Below, piece by piece: positions 26,612 through 34,662 of a stretch of 64,000 bases of DNA. Numbering within the stretch: the stretch's first letter is position 1; each line of letters opens with the position of its first letter. Where the stretch lies: positions 135,392 through 199,391 of the forward strand of contig CAYQVO010000002.1 of the NCBI GenBank assembly GCA_964421085.1. The letters run 5' to 3'. The notes under the pieces were generated by a model. The model searched no databases. It was not told the DNA's origin and saw only the letters and a list, made by a program, of their open reading frames with translations. The stretch is from CAYQVO01 sp964421085. GTDB taxonomy: Bacteria > Bdellovibrionota_C > UBA2361 > CAYQVO01. Position numbers and translations under genes: made by a program.

Positions 26612-27246
26612 TGTCGAACTCCTTCGATAAAACTCTGCACAAGCGCTCCGTCCTTTAATCCCGGGGCGCGCTCGAGCTTTGTGCTTGCGTCCACTCCCGC
26701 CATTCGCGGCTGCGTTGCGGCGAGCTTCCGTATATCCTTCAACTGCGAAACTCCGAGTCCGCCCGCAAGAAAGAATGGTGTTGCGCCTTCATATGAAGTC
26801 AGGCGCCGCCAGTCGAAAATTTTCCCGCTTCCGCCTTCCGGAGCATCGAACAGAAAATAGTCGCAGAAACGGGAATGCGGGGCTGTTTCCTGGAAGTCGA
26901 ATGAGTCGTCGACCTGGAAGGCTTTGATGATAATCAGGCGCGGAGCCGATACGCGGAGTTCAGCGCAGGACTGAGCCGGTTCATTCCCGTGAAGCTGCAC
27001 ACCCTGAAGGTTGAACTCGTCCACGGCTTCGAGAATTTCTTCTTTCGGCGCGTTTACGAACACGCCAATCAGGTCCGGGACGATGCTCTCTTCTCTCAGT
27101 TCTTCCGGATCCAGTCGCCCCTTCACGAATCTCGGCGAATCGGGGGCGAACACAAGGCCGATAAAGTCCGGAAGCTGAGCTGCGACATCGAGGAGATTTT
27201 CGATTCCGCAAAGCCCGCAAATTTTCACTTTCAGCTCCGACAGCAT
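26608..27246 (-). CDS. trpF: phosphoribosylanthranilate isomerase
   Basis: A 212-residue barrel: VKICGL with the catalytic Cys near the N-terminus, GLVFAPDSPR, LQGVQLHGNE, and FDAPEGGSGKIFDW followed by FFLAGGL. The end, GVDASTKLERAPGLKD, contains the second catalytic Asp region. It performs the Amadori rearrangement in Trp synthesis. It begins 16 bases inside trpC. Confidence 0.96.
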   Translation of the reverse strand: MLSELKVKICGLCGIENLLDVAAQLPDFIGLVFAPDSPRFVKGRLDPEELREESIVPDLIGVFVNAPKEEILEAVDEFNLQGVQLHGNEPAQSCAELRVSAPRLIIIKAFQVDDSFDFQETAPHSRFCDYFLFDAPEGGSGKIFDWRRLTSYEGATPFFLAGGLGVSQLKDIRKLAATQPRMAGVDASTKLERAPGLKDGALVQSFIEGVRQ

Positions 27247-28031
27247 GTCCTCACCTCTTTTATGAATTCCTCACACGCCGTCTCCGGGCGGGAGTGTTTC
27301 ATGAACTGGCTTCCAATAAGAAAACCTGCGAAGCCGGCGTTTCTGAGAGTGATCATGTCAGCGACTGTGCTGATTCCGCTTTCAGTGACCCATATCCTGT
27401 CCTTCGGCAGAAGAGGCGCAAGATTCAGTGAGGTCTGAAGCGATATTTCGAGAGTATCGAGGTTTCTGTTGTTGACTCCGACGAGATCGACTGAATCACA
27501 GAAGTGAGACTCGAGCTCTTCCTTCGAGTGGACTTCGAGCAGTACTTCGAGGCCTGTTTCATGAGCGATTGATGCCAGGGAGGCAGCTTCCGCGGGCTCA
27601 AGGACTGCTGCGATGAGAAGTATCGCGTCAGCGCCGATGGACTTTGCTTCTATCACCTGGTAAGTGTCGATTATGAATTCCTTCCGGAGAATCGGGCAGA
27701 AATTGAATCTGCGGGCTGTTTTGAGATCGTCGGAAGACCCGCCGAAAAACCCGGAATCAGTGAGGACAGAGAGAGCTGCAGCTCCTGCCTGCATGTATCC
27801 AATGGACAGCTGCTCAACAGAGATATACTGGTTTATTACTCCTTTTGAAGGGGAGCGTCTTTTAATCTCTGCGATGATTCCGCTGGAACCAGGTCTTGTC
27901 AGGTAGTGCCGCAGCGAGACGACAGGTGTCCGGAAGTAAATGGAGTTTTCAAGCGCCTTAAAAGGGACGAGTTCTTTCTGCCGGGAAACCTCGCTCTTTT
28001 TTTTCGAAATTATTTCTTCAAGTATTGCCAT
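27231..28031 (-). CDS. trpC: indole-3-glycerol phosphate synthase
   Basis: The ATG at 28031 overlaps the trpD stop (TGATG). The 266-residue protein has IIAEIKRRSPSKG with the catalytic lysine, LSVLTDSGFFGGS, LRKEFIIDTYQV, VGVNNRNLDTLE and VTESGI. It closes the indole ring. It is monofunctional, since trpF is a separate gene here. Confidence 0.97.
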   Translation of the reverse strand: MAILEEIISKKKSEVSRQKELVPFKALENSIYFRTPVVSLRHYLTRPGSSGIIAEIKRRSPSKGVINQYISVEQLSIGYMQAGAAALSVLTDSGFFGGSSDDLKTARRFNFCPILRKEFIIDTYQVIEAKSIGADAILLIAAVLEPAEAASLASIAHETGLEVLLEVHSKEELESHFCDSVDLVGVNNRNLDTLEISLQTSLNLAPLLPKDRIWVTESGISTVADMITLRNAGFAGFLIGSQFMKHSRPETACEEFIKEVRTCCRS

Positions 28032-29017
28032 CACCCCGCCAGCCTTCTGAACACCAGCATCCCTTTCCCCGCATCGAGCGCTTCGAACGCCATTGGAAGC
28101 GCTTCCTCAAGCGTGCGCTCCGGAAGGGCGCACGTGAGAGCAAGAGCGGCATTTGCAGCTGTTACCGCCCTCTGAGCCTCCGTGCCGTTTCCGGAAAGCA
28201 CATTCATGAAGATCTTTCCTGCTTCTTCGACAGATCCTCCCGCAGAAAGCATCCCGGGATCCAGCCGCGGCAGCGCAAGAGACTCCGGAAGGTATGTCTG
28301 CTCGCCTGCGGTTGAAATCACCTTGAAAGCTCCTGTCAGTGAAATTTCGTCGTATCCATCCAGTGATGTTACTGTCGCAAATTTCATCTCCTCACGCTGC
28401 ATCAAATACGCAAAAAGCCTCTGTGTTTCAAGGTTCATCACACCGATAAGCTGCCGCCGGGGGCGGGCGGGATTCACAAGCGGTCCAAGCAGGTTAAAAA
28501 AGGTGCGGAACCCGAGAGCGCGCCTTACAGGCCCCACATTCTTCATAGCGGGATGAAAGAAGGGGGCGTGCATGAAACATATTCCGGCTTTCTCCATATC
28601 CTGCCTGAGGGCGTCTGCGGTCTTTGGAAACCTGATGCCGAGGTGTTCAAGCACGTTGGACGAACCGCAGACTGATGAAACACCGTAATTACCGTGCTTG
28701 CCCACCTTGACACCGCAGCCCGCAACCACAAAGGCTGCGAGTGTGGAGATATTGAAAGTATCCTTCCCGTCTCCGCCGGTTCCGCACAAGTCGACAGGAT
28801 CGAAATCCGAGAGGTCTATCGGCGGGGCAAGTTCGAGCATCGCCCTTCTGAATCCCGCAAGCTCGTCGACTGTAATAGCGCGTGTCCGGAAAATTCCGAG
28901 AAATGCCGCCACCTGGTGGGGGTCTGCCGTGCCGTCAGTTATGCCGTAGAGAAGCGAGTGAGCTTCTCCGGACGAGAGCGGCAGTCTGTTCGAGAGTTTC
29001 TCGAGAAGTTCTTTCAT
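28031..29017 (-). CDS. trpD: anthranilate phosphoribosyltransferase
   Basis: A 328-residue enzyme: VDLCGTGGDGKDTFNIST is the PRPP-binding loop, KHGNYGVSSVCGSSNVLEHLG and NLLGPLVNPARP follow. It transfers phosphoribose to anthranilate. It shares ATGA overlaps with trpG ahead and a TGATG overlap with trpC behind. Confidence 0.97.
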   Translation of the reverse strand: MKELLEKLSNRLPLSSGEAHSLLYGITDGTADPHQVAAFLGIFRTRAITVDELAGFRRAMLELAPPIDLSDFDPVDLCGTGGDGKDTFNISTLAAFVVAGCGVKVGKHGNYGVSSVCGSSNVLEHLGIRFPKTADALRQDMEKAGICFMHAPFFHPAMKNVGPVRRALGFRTFFNLLGPLVNPARPRRQLIGVMNLETQRLFAYLMQREEMKFATVTSLDGYDEISLTGAFKVISTAGEQTYLPESLALPRLDPGMLSAGGSVEEAGKIFMNVLSGNGTEAQRAVTAANAALALTCALPERTLEEALPMAFEALDAGKGMLVFRRLAG

Positions 29018-29589
29018 AGATCCTCCAGGAAGTTCCGCATAAGTTCTTTTCCATGCTCTGTAAGAACAGACTCGGGATGAAACTGCACACCTCTCACGTT
29101 ATACGTCCTGTGCCTGAGGGCCATGATTGTTCCATCTTCGCTCTCGGCTGTTATTTTAAGGTCTGCGGGAAAGCCTTCCCTGGATATGGCCCACGAATGA
29201 TATCTGCCGGTAACGAAGCTTTCAGGCAGCCCCCGGAAAACAGGATCTTCCCGGTCGCATATCTTTGTCGAAGTTCCCCTGCCGTGAACCACGGTGGTGA
29301 GGTTGTAAAGAGACGCCCCGAAACACTCTCCGATGCACTGATGGCCGAGGCACACACCAAGAATCTTCCGGGAAGGGGCGTACTGTTTTACAAGAGCAGG
29401 CATTATTCCCGCCTCGGAAGGAATACCGGGCCCGGGCGAAAGAATAATGGCTTCGTACTGCCCGGCATCGTCGAGTGTTATTTTATCGTTTCGCGCCACT
29501 TCGACATCGGTGTAGCCAAGATGCCGCACGAGATGCACCAGGTTGAAAGTGAACGAATCGTAGTTGTCGAGAACGAGAAGTCTTTTCAT
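29014..29589 (-). CDS. trpG: anthranilate synthase glutamine amidotransferase component
   Basis: A 191-residue class I glutaminase. It has LVLDNYDSFTFNLVH, LSPGPGIPSEAG, the nucleophile elbow GVCLGHQCIGE and GVQFHPESVLTEHG with the catalytic His/Glu. It supplies ammonia to TrpE. It is unfused to trpD. ATGA overlaps join it to trpE and trpD. Confidence 0.97.
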   Translation of the reverse strand: MKRLLVLDNYDSFTFNLVHLVRHLGYTDVEVARNDKITLDDAGQYEAIILSPGPGIPSEAGIMPALVKQYAPSRKILGVCLGHQCIGECFGASLYNLTTVVHGRGTSTKICDREDPVFRGLPESFVTGRYHSWAISREGFPADLKITAESEDGTIMALRHRTYNVRGVQFHPESVLTEHGKELMRNFLEDL

Positions 29590-30977
29590 GGCCGTATCCT
29601 TTCCGCGAGTTCAAGGGCGCGCCTCAGAGCGGCCAGTTTGTTCCGCACTTCCTGCACCTCGGTTTCAGGCTGAGAATCAGCGACTACTCCGCCGCCGGCC
29701 TGGTAATAGAGTGTGTGGTTGTGGCTTACGAAAGAGCGGATGATTATCGCCTGATTACACCCGCCTTCAAAATCGTAAAATCCGATGCATCCGCCGTAAA
29801 GCCCTCGATGTGAGGGTTCGAATCTGTCGATCAGTTCCATCGCCATGTATTTCGGAGCACCGCTCAGCGTCCCCGCCGGAAAAGTGTCTCCAACTATCTG
29901 CACGGTCGAGGTTCCGGGTCTCAAGTTGCCGCTGACTTTGGAGACAAGGTGAATGACATGGGAATAGAAATGAGCTTCCTTGAAACGCTCGACCTCCACA
30001 GTATCGCAGTGACGGCTCAGGTCGTTTCTCGCAAGGTCCACAAGCATGACATGTTCGGCGCTTTCCTTTGGATCCGCCATGAGTTTTTCCGCTGTCGCCG
30101 CGTCGGACTGTTCGTCGCCGGTACGGCGATATGTTCCTGCAATCGGGAAGATGGAGGCCTTGCCCTTTTCAACGACGAGCTGGGCCTCCGGCGAAGAACC
30201 GAAAACACGGAAGTTTCCGTAGTCGAAATAGAAAAGATACGGGGATGGATTAATCGAACGAAGGGCGCGGTATACGTTGAAATCATCGCCCCGGAAACTC
30301 TGGGAGAACCGGCGTGAGGGAACTATCTGGAATATGTCGCCGCGCGCAATGTGTTTTTTACTCTGATTGATGACATCCAGATGTTCCTCATCGGCCATCT
30401 CCGAGAACTCGCTGCCCGAGCGTTCGAAGGGGTGCACCGCGTAATCACGGTTTCTAATCAGTGTAAGAAGAGCCTCGAGCTTCGACATTGAACTTTCGGC
30501 GCTGCTCCCGTCAACACAGTTGTGAAGAAGGAACATCTCATTCTGAAAGTGATTGACTGCGACAATATACTCGTAAAGAGAGTACGAAATAAGGGGAACC
30601 TTCGGGCCTCCGTGTTTCTTTTCCCTGAACTTTATATCTTCGAAATACTGCACCGCGTCATAAGAAGTAATTCCAAAAACTCCGTTGCGCACCAGATGAG
30701 AATCGCCTTCGTGCTCCAGAGTAAAGCTGTTTACGAAGGCCTGAAGTCTTTCCACAAGGGAGGATGTGCTGCCGTCCGGGGAACCATCAAATGTGAATGT
30801 GGCCGCAGGATTTGCGCAGATAAAGGAAAACGAATTTACGGCTGCGCGCGAGTCAGTGCTTTCGAGCAGCAGCGCGCCCGGATAAATGTCGCGAAGCCGG
30901 AGATAGGCGCTGACGGGTGTTATGGTGTCAGCGAGTTCCCTTCTGCAGCGGCAGCGGATTTTGGTCAGCGATTTCAT
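29586..30977 (-). CDS. trpE: anthranilate synthase component I
   Basis: A 463-residue chorismate-binding enzyme. The LLES motif (GALLLESTDSR, about residues 34-44) is the Trp-binding element of feedback-sensitive TrpE. The catalytic C-terminal part has FQIVPSRRFSQ, FPIAGTYRR, AEHVMLVDLARNDL and GTLSGAPKYMAMELI. It makes anthranilate with TrpG. Its ATG at 30977 has AAAGG nine bases upstream, and this site lies in the 3' arm of the leader hairpin. It is the first structural gene of trpEGDCFBA-aroF. Confidence 0.97.
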   Translation of the reverse strand: MKSLTKIRCRCRRELADTITPVSAYLRLRDIYPGALLLESTDSRAAVNSFSFICANPAATFTFDGSPDGSTSSLVERLQAFVNSFTLEHEGDSHLVRNGVFGITSYDAVQYFEDIKFREKKHGGPKVPLISYSLYEYIVAVNHFQNEMFLLHNCVDGSSAESSMSKLEALLTLIRNRDYAVHPFERSGSEFSEMADEEHLDVINQSKKHIARGDIFQIVPSRRFSQSFRGDDFNVYRALRSINPSPYLFYFDYGNFRVFGSSPEAQLVVEKGKASIFPIAGTYRRTGDEQSDAATAEKLMADPKESAEHVMLVDLARNDLSRHCDTVEVERFKEAHFYSHVIHLVSKVSGNLRPGTSTVQIVGDTFPAGTLSGAPKYMAMELIDRFEPSHRGLYGGCIGFYDFEGGCNQAIIIRSFVSHNHTLYYQAGGGVVADSQPETEVQEVRNKLAALRRALELAERIRP

Positions 30978-30979
30978 TG

Positions 30980-31009
30980 AAAAAAGCCTTTATCAGACGG
31001 TTAATAAAG
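30980..31009 (-). terminator. trp attenuator hairpin with T run
   Basis: On the minus strand, CTTTAT (31009-31004) pairs with ATAAAG (30993-30988). An inner U-G and A-U pair can extend the stem around a 6-base loop, and six T follow at 30985-30980. The stem is AT-rich, so it is a weaker terminator than the ilv and cimA ones. It also covers the AAAGG ribosome site of trpE, so it could act on translation too. A competing TTAAT/ATTAA hairpin (31018-31014 with 31005-31001) uses part of its 5' arm. Confidence 0.55.
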
Positions 31010-31047
31010 AGGGATTAAATATGCGGGAAGATGGGTATTCCGGGCGC

Positions 31048-31098
31048 TTACGCCCACCAGAAGGACCAGACGGAATTTGAAAAGACCTTGAAAATCAT
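31048..31098 (-). CDS. trpL: trp operon leader peptide with three Trp codons
   Basis: A 16-codon reading frame, MIFKVFSNSVWSFWWA, ends at TAA 31048-31050. Three of its last six codons are TGG, two of them adjacent, 70 bases ahead of trpE. A GGGCG/CGCCC hairpin (31055-31051 with 31046-31042) overlaps the last Trp codon and the stop, as the 1:2 pause hairpin does in known attenuators. Stalling at WW would open it. The predicted transcription start falls on the A of the ATG, so the peptide seems to be read from a leaderless RNA. This is known for trpL of Sinorhizobium meliloti. No Shine-Dalgarno is present. Confidence 0.8.
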   Translation of the reverse strand: MIFKVFSNSVWSFWWA

Positions 31099-31104
31099 AG
31101 ATTG

Positions 31105-31134
31105 ATTATTGCAGGGGCATTTAAGGTTAGTCAA
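31105..31134 (-). promoter_or_regulatory. trp operon promoter
   Basis: On the minus strand TTGACT (31134-31129) and AATAAT (31110-31105) are 18 bases apart. Each matches the sigma-70 consensus at five of six positions. Transcription would start at about 31098, the first base of the leader peptide codon. Confidence 0.6.
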
Positions 31135-31172
31135 GGATTTCCTTTATGCTGAGAAGAGGACCTCGGAGCTGT

Positions 31173-31778
31173 TCACCGCGCCATCTCTCTGAACCGCCCA
31201 ATTACATCCATCACCGCGCTCCGGCTCCGGAGCGGCTTTTCCAGAAACGCCTCGAGCTGATCGAGAATGTGCACAAAAGAATTCACACTCGCCCTGTCGT
31301 GCTTCTCCATATCACTGATCCCCGAATGTCCGAGAATATGCGAAAGACTCAGATACGCAGCCTTCAGTGATTCACCAGGGCCCGAAGACTCATCAAGAGC
31401 GTGAAGTCCGAGAAGAAGAGCTTCATAAACGGAGGAATCATGCGCAGATTCCTCCTTCACAAGCAGATCCACTGATTCACAGAGCATGCTTGCAAGTATT
31501 AGCTTGTCGATGTCGGCTCTAATCGTCCTGCAGCTCTGTTCCGGTTCAAACGAGGAGAGGACGGAAAGTCCCGCGGCACGTTGTCTCACTTGAAAGACAC
31601 CAGAGTCAAAAATATCCACTTTCGATCCAAAGCTTTTTTTAGTTCTCTTTGCATGTTTTACAAGTATTGAGACTTTTCCCTGTGTAGGGGACATTATATG
31701 GAGCACAAGGTCCGTCTCACCGCTGTCATACTTCTGTATGACGATGCCCTTGAAATTAATGACAATTGTCGCAGCCAC
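31173..31778 (-). CDS. recO: DNA repair protein RecO
   Basis: A 201-residue protein, shorter than the usual 230-250. The N-terminal OB fold is clear (GIVIQKYDSGETDLVLHIMSPTQGKVSILVKHAKRTKKSFG), followed by the helical RecO domain. The zinc-finger cysteines of many RecO proteins are not present. RecO loads RecA on SSB-coated DNA with RecR. It starts at GTG 31778, divergent from grpE, and the trp promoter follows its 3' end. Confidence 0.85.
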   Translation of the reverse strand: MAATIVINFKGIVIQKYDSGETDLVLHIMSPTQGKVSILVKHAKRTKKSFGSKVDIFDSGVFQVRQRAAGLSVLSSFEPEQSCRTIRADIDKLILASMLCESVDLLVKEESAHDSSVYEALLLGLHALDESSGPGESLKAAYLSLSHILGHSGISDMEKHDRASVNSFVHILDQLEAFLEKPLRSRSAVMDVIGRFREMAR

Positions 31779-31850
31779 TTTGCTTGCAAACCTCCGTGCC
31801 GGTGATTATAGACCATTGAACAACAGGAGACATTCAACAGGAGCATTTAA

Positions 31851-32501
31851 GTGGCAAAATCAGAAGCCGGGAAAAACGATCAGGGAGGTGAGGAGATAAG
31901 GGACGCTGATTTTTCGCTTCTTGATGTCCCTGATACGGAAGAGGCCGAAAATTCTCAGGGCTCCGGCGATTCGACAGACGGTTCATCTGAGAAAGAGGAT
32001 GAACTGGCGAATGTTAGAAGCGAGCTTCTAGAGACAAAAGACAAATATCTTCGCGTGCTTGCCGAGTTTGATAACTACAAAAAGCGAGTCCTCAAGGAAC
32101 GCTCGGATCTGCTCAAATATCAGGGCGAGAATATCATACTCGACCTGCTTGAAGTTGTGGATAACCTTGAGAGGGCGCTGCAGCATGCCGATGCCGACCC
32201 GGAAAAGCTCAAAGAAGGCGTGGAACTGATTTACAGGCGTTTCCTCGATGTGCTCGGCAAATGGGAAATTCGCGGCGAATCAAGTGTTGGGAAGGCTTTC
32301 GACCCGAATACAGAGCAGGCTTTCAGCACAGTACCGATGAAGGACGTTACTGAAAGCACAGTTATTGAAGAGCTCAAGAAGCCATACTTTTACAAAGACA
32401 AGCTGCTCAGGGCGGGACAGGTGATAGTGGGCATGCCTCCCGAGTCCGCGCAGGAGTCCGGGGATGGCAGTGCAGAAGAAAAAGAGGAGTTCGACGCCTG
32501 A
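31851..32501 (+). CDS. grpE: nucleotide exchange factor GrpE
   Basis: A 216-residue protein from GTG 31851 with AGGAG upstream. An acidic N-terminal region is followed by a long helix (about 50-90) and the beta-rich GrpE head with FDPNTEQAFSTVP and VIEELKKPYFYKDKLLRAGQVIVG. It releases ADP from DnaK. It is the first gene of grpE-dnaK-dnaJ; no hrcA gene and no CIRCE operator are visible. Confidence 0.95.
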   Translation: MAKSEAGKNDQGGEEIRDADFSLLDVPDTEEAENSQGSGDSTDGSSEKEDELANVRSELLETKDKYLRVLAEFDNYKKRVLKERSDLLKYQGENIILDLLEVVDNLERALQHADADPEKLKEGVELIYRRFLDVLGKWEIRGESSVGKAFDPNTEQAFSTVPMKDVTESTVIEELKKPYFYKDKLLRAGQVIVGMPPESAQESGDGSAEEKEEFDA

Positions 32502-32558
32502 CAGAAATAAGGCCGGGCTGTCTTGAATATTTGGATAGAGATGTTTAGCTAAGAAAGA

Positions 32559-32585
32559 AGGATCAGGTTTGCGGGACCCGATCCT
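32559..32585 (+). promoter_or_regulatory. hairpin in the grpE-dnaK gap
   Basis: AGGATC (32559-32564) pairs with GATCCT (32580-32585); after one mismatch GGT/ACC continues the stem around a 7-base loop. A TTTGTTTTTA stretch begins ten bases later. It could be a leaky terminator, setting dnaK apart from grpE, or a 5' leader structure of dnaK. Confidence 0.35.
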
Positions 32586-32630
32586 CTAACTATTTGTTTT
32601 TATTAAAGATGTTGCGATAGGAAATTTAAA

Positions 32631-34568
32631 ATGGCGAAGGTAATAGGCATTGATCTCGGCACAACCAACTCGTGTGTGGCCGTGATGGAAGGCGGCTCTC
32701 CGACAGTAATTGCGAACAGCGAGGGGTCGAGGACAACTCCTTCGGTGGTCGCTGTGACAGAATCCGGTGAGAGACTGGTAGGCCAGGTCGCCAGAAGGCA
32801 GGCGGTCACAAATCCTAAAAACACTATTTTTGCGGTAAAGCGTCTGATTGGACGTAAATATGATTCAGCCGAAGTCGGCAAAGCAAAGAAAGTTCTCCCC
32901 TACGAGATCACCGAATCGCAGAACGGCGACGCCTGGGTTCGCCTGAAAGGCGAGCCCAAGAGCTCGCAGGAGATCTCCGCCATGATTCTTACGAAGATGA
33001 AACAGACCGCGGAAGATTATCTCGGAGAGAAAGTGACTGATGCTGTCATAACAGTTCCTGCATATTTCGATGACGCCCAGCGCCAGGCAACAAAAGATGC
33101 AGGCCGAATCGCGGGCCTCAATGTTCTCAGGATAATCAATGAACCTACTGCCGCATCGCTCGCGTACGGTCTCGAGAAAAAGAACGAAAAGCTCATCGCA
33201 GTCTTCGACCTGGGCGGCGGCACTTTCGATATATCGATTCTTGAACTGGGAGACGGAGTCTTCGAAGTCAAGAGCACTAATGGCGATACATTTCTCGGAG
33301 GCGAGGACTTCGACCTCACGATCGTGGACTGGATTGCTGATGAATTCAGAAAGGATCAGGGGATCGATCTGAGGAACGACACGATGGCGCTTCAGCGCCT
33401 CAAGGAGGCTGCTGAGAAGGCGAAACATGAGCTTTCTACAGCGTTCGAGACAGATATCAATCTGCCGTTTATCACCGCGGACGCCTCAGGGCCGAAGCAC
33501 CTCAATATGAAGATTTCCCGCGGTAAGCTCGAGTCACTGTGTTCCGCTCTTCTGGATAGACTGGTCAAGCCATGTGAAACCGCGATAAAAGATGCAGGTG
33601 TCTCCACAAGCGATATTCAGGAGGTTATCCTTGTCGGCGGAATGACAAGAATGCCCGCTGTTCAGGAACGGGTGCGGAGAATTTTCGGGGACAAGATCTC
33701 GAAGAACGTGAACCCTGATGAAGCAGTCGCGATAGGCGCTGCGGTTCAGGGCGGCGTGCTTCAGGGTGAAGTCAAAGACGTTCTTCTGCTTGATGTCACT
33801 CCGCTCAGCCTGGGTATCGAAACCTACGGCGGCGTGTTCACGAAGCTCATTGAAAAGAACACCACTATACCCACCCGCAAGGGGCAGATATTTTCGACAG
33901 CGTCCGATAATCAGCCTGCTGTTTCGATTCATGTGCTCCAGGGCGAGCGCGACATGGCGGGTGACAACAAGACACTTGGACGCTTCGAGCTTGTCGGAAT
34001 TCCTCCGGCGCCAAGAGGAGTGCCGCAAATCGAAGTCACATTCGATATCGACGGAAACGGCATTGTGAATGTTTCGGCAAAGGATCTTGGAACTGGAAAG
34101 AGCCAGGCAATTCGCATCACGGCAAGTTCCGGCCTTTCGGAGCAGGAAATTCAGCTTATGGTGAAGGATGCCGAAGCCCACTCCGAGGAAGACAGGAAGA
34201 AACGAGAGCTTGTAGAAGCGCGGAATAAACTCGATACATTGATTTATTCTGCGGAGAAGGCTCTGAGCGAGTTCGGCGAAAAGCTCGGTACGGCGGAGAA
34301 AGGTTCGATTGACACGGCAATTTCCGAGGCGAAGAAAGCGCTGAACGAGACCGATATCCCGGCACTCGAACAGGCTTACGAGAAACTTACTAAAGAAACT
34401 CACAAGCTTTCGGAAGAGATGTACAAGAAGGCATCTGCTGAAGGCGGGGCGGCAGGCGGCGATGGACATGGAGCATACACCGAAGGTGCGGCTTCAGGCG
34501 GGAGTTCAAGCCAGGGTGGTCCGGATGTAGTGGATGCGGATTTTGAAGAAGTAAGGGATAATAAATGA
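32631..34568 (+). CDS. dnaK: chaperone DnaK (Hsp70)
   Basis: The length of 645 residues is typical. GIDLGTTNSCVAVMEGG, DAVITVPAYFDDAQRQATKDAG, NEPTAASLAYG, VFDLGGGTFDISIL and VILVGGMTRMP are the Hsp70 ATPase motifs. The substrate domain and a Gly-rich tail ending in DVVDADFEEV follow. It folds and protects proteins with DnaJ and GrpE. Its stop codon is inside a 14-bp perfect palindrome. Confidence 0.98.
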   Translation: MAKVIGIDLGTTNSCVAVMEGGSPTVIANSEGSRTTPSVVAVTESGERLVGQVARRQAVTNPKNTIFAVKRLIGRKYDSAEVGKAKKVLPYEITESQNGDAWVRLKGEPKSSQEISAMILTKMKQTAEDYLGEKVTDAVITVPAYFDDAQRQATKDAGRIAGLNVLRIINEPTAASLAYGLEKKNEKLIAVFDLGGGTFDISILELGDGVFEVKSTNGDTFLGGEDFDLTIVDWIADEFRKDQGIDLRNDTMALQRLKEAAEKAKHELSTAFETDINLPFITADASGPKHLNMKISRGKLESLCSALLDRLVKPCETAIKDAGVSTSDIQEVILVGGMTRMPAVQERVRRIFGDKISKNVNPDEAVAIGAAVQGGVLQGEVKDVLLLDVTPLSLGIETYGGVFTKLIEKNTTIPTRKGQIFSTASDNQPAVSIHVLQGERDMAGDNKTLGRFELVGIPPAPRGVPQIEVTFDIDGNGIVNVSAKDLGTGKSQAIRITASSGLSEQEIQLMVKDAEAHSEEDRKKRELVEARNKLDTLIYSAEKALSEFGEKLGTAEKGSIDTAISEAKKALNETDIPALEQAYEKLTKETHKLSEEMYKKASAEGGAAGGDGHGAYTEGAASGGSSSQGGPDVVDADFEEVRDNK

Positions 34569-34601
34569 CAAAACGGAGGTGTTTTGACTCCGTTTTGTCA
34601 T
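34565..34601 (+). repeat. 14-bp perfect palindrome containing the dnaK stop codon
   Basis: Arms 34565-34578 and 34588-34601 pair perfectly around a 9-base loop; the dnaK TGA (34566-34568) is in the 5' arm. No T run follows, so termination would be weak. It may slow exonucleases at the dnaK end. Confidence 0.8.
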
Positions 34602-34641
34602 CCTGAGCGAAACGCCGCAGGAGTGGAGCGAAGGATCTCAC
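34600..34641 (+). repeat. ATCCTGAGCGAA...AGCGAAGGAT-type interspersed repeat
   Basis: ATCCTGAGCGAA at 34600-34611 and AGCGAAGGATCT at about 34628-34639 form the imperfect palindrome ATCCT/AGGAT. This element is a familiar intergenic repeat in many uncultured-bacterial assemblies, recognised from memory. It abuts the dnaK palindrome. Confidence 0.5.
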
Positions 34642-34662
34642 ATTGTGCCCGGGAAGTTCTCA

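Noticed and set aside
32502..32630. CIRCE or sigma-32 control site ahead of dnaK
   Set aside because: No TTAGCACTC/GAGTGCTAA repeat is present; a CTTGAA string near 32522 has no CCCCAT partner.
33534..34469. 311-codon open frame antisense to dnaK
   Set aside because: A shadow of the highly biased dnaK codons; no ribosome site, no domain, wholly inside dnaK.
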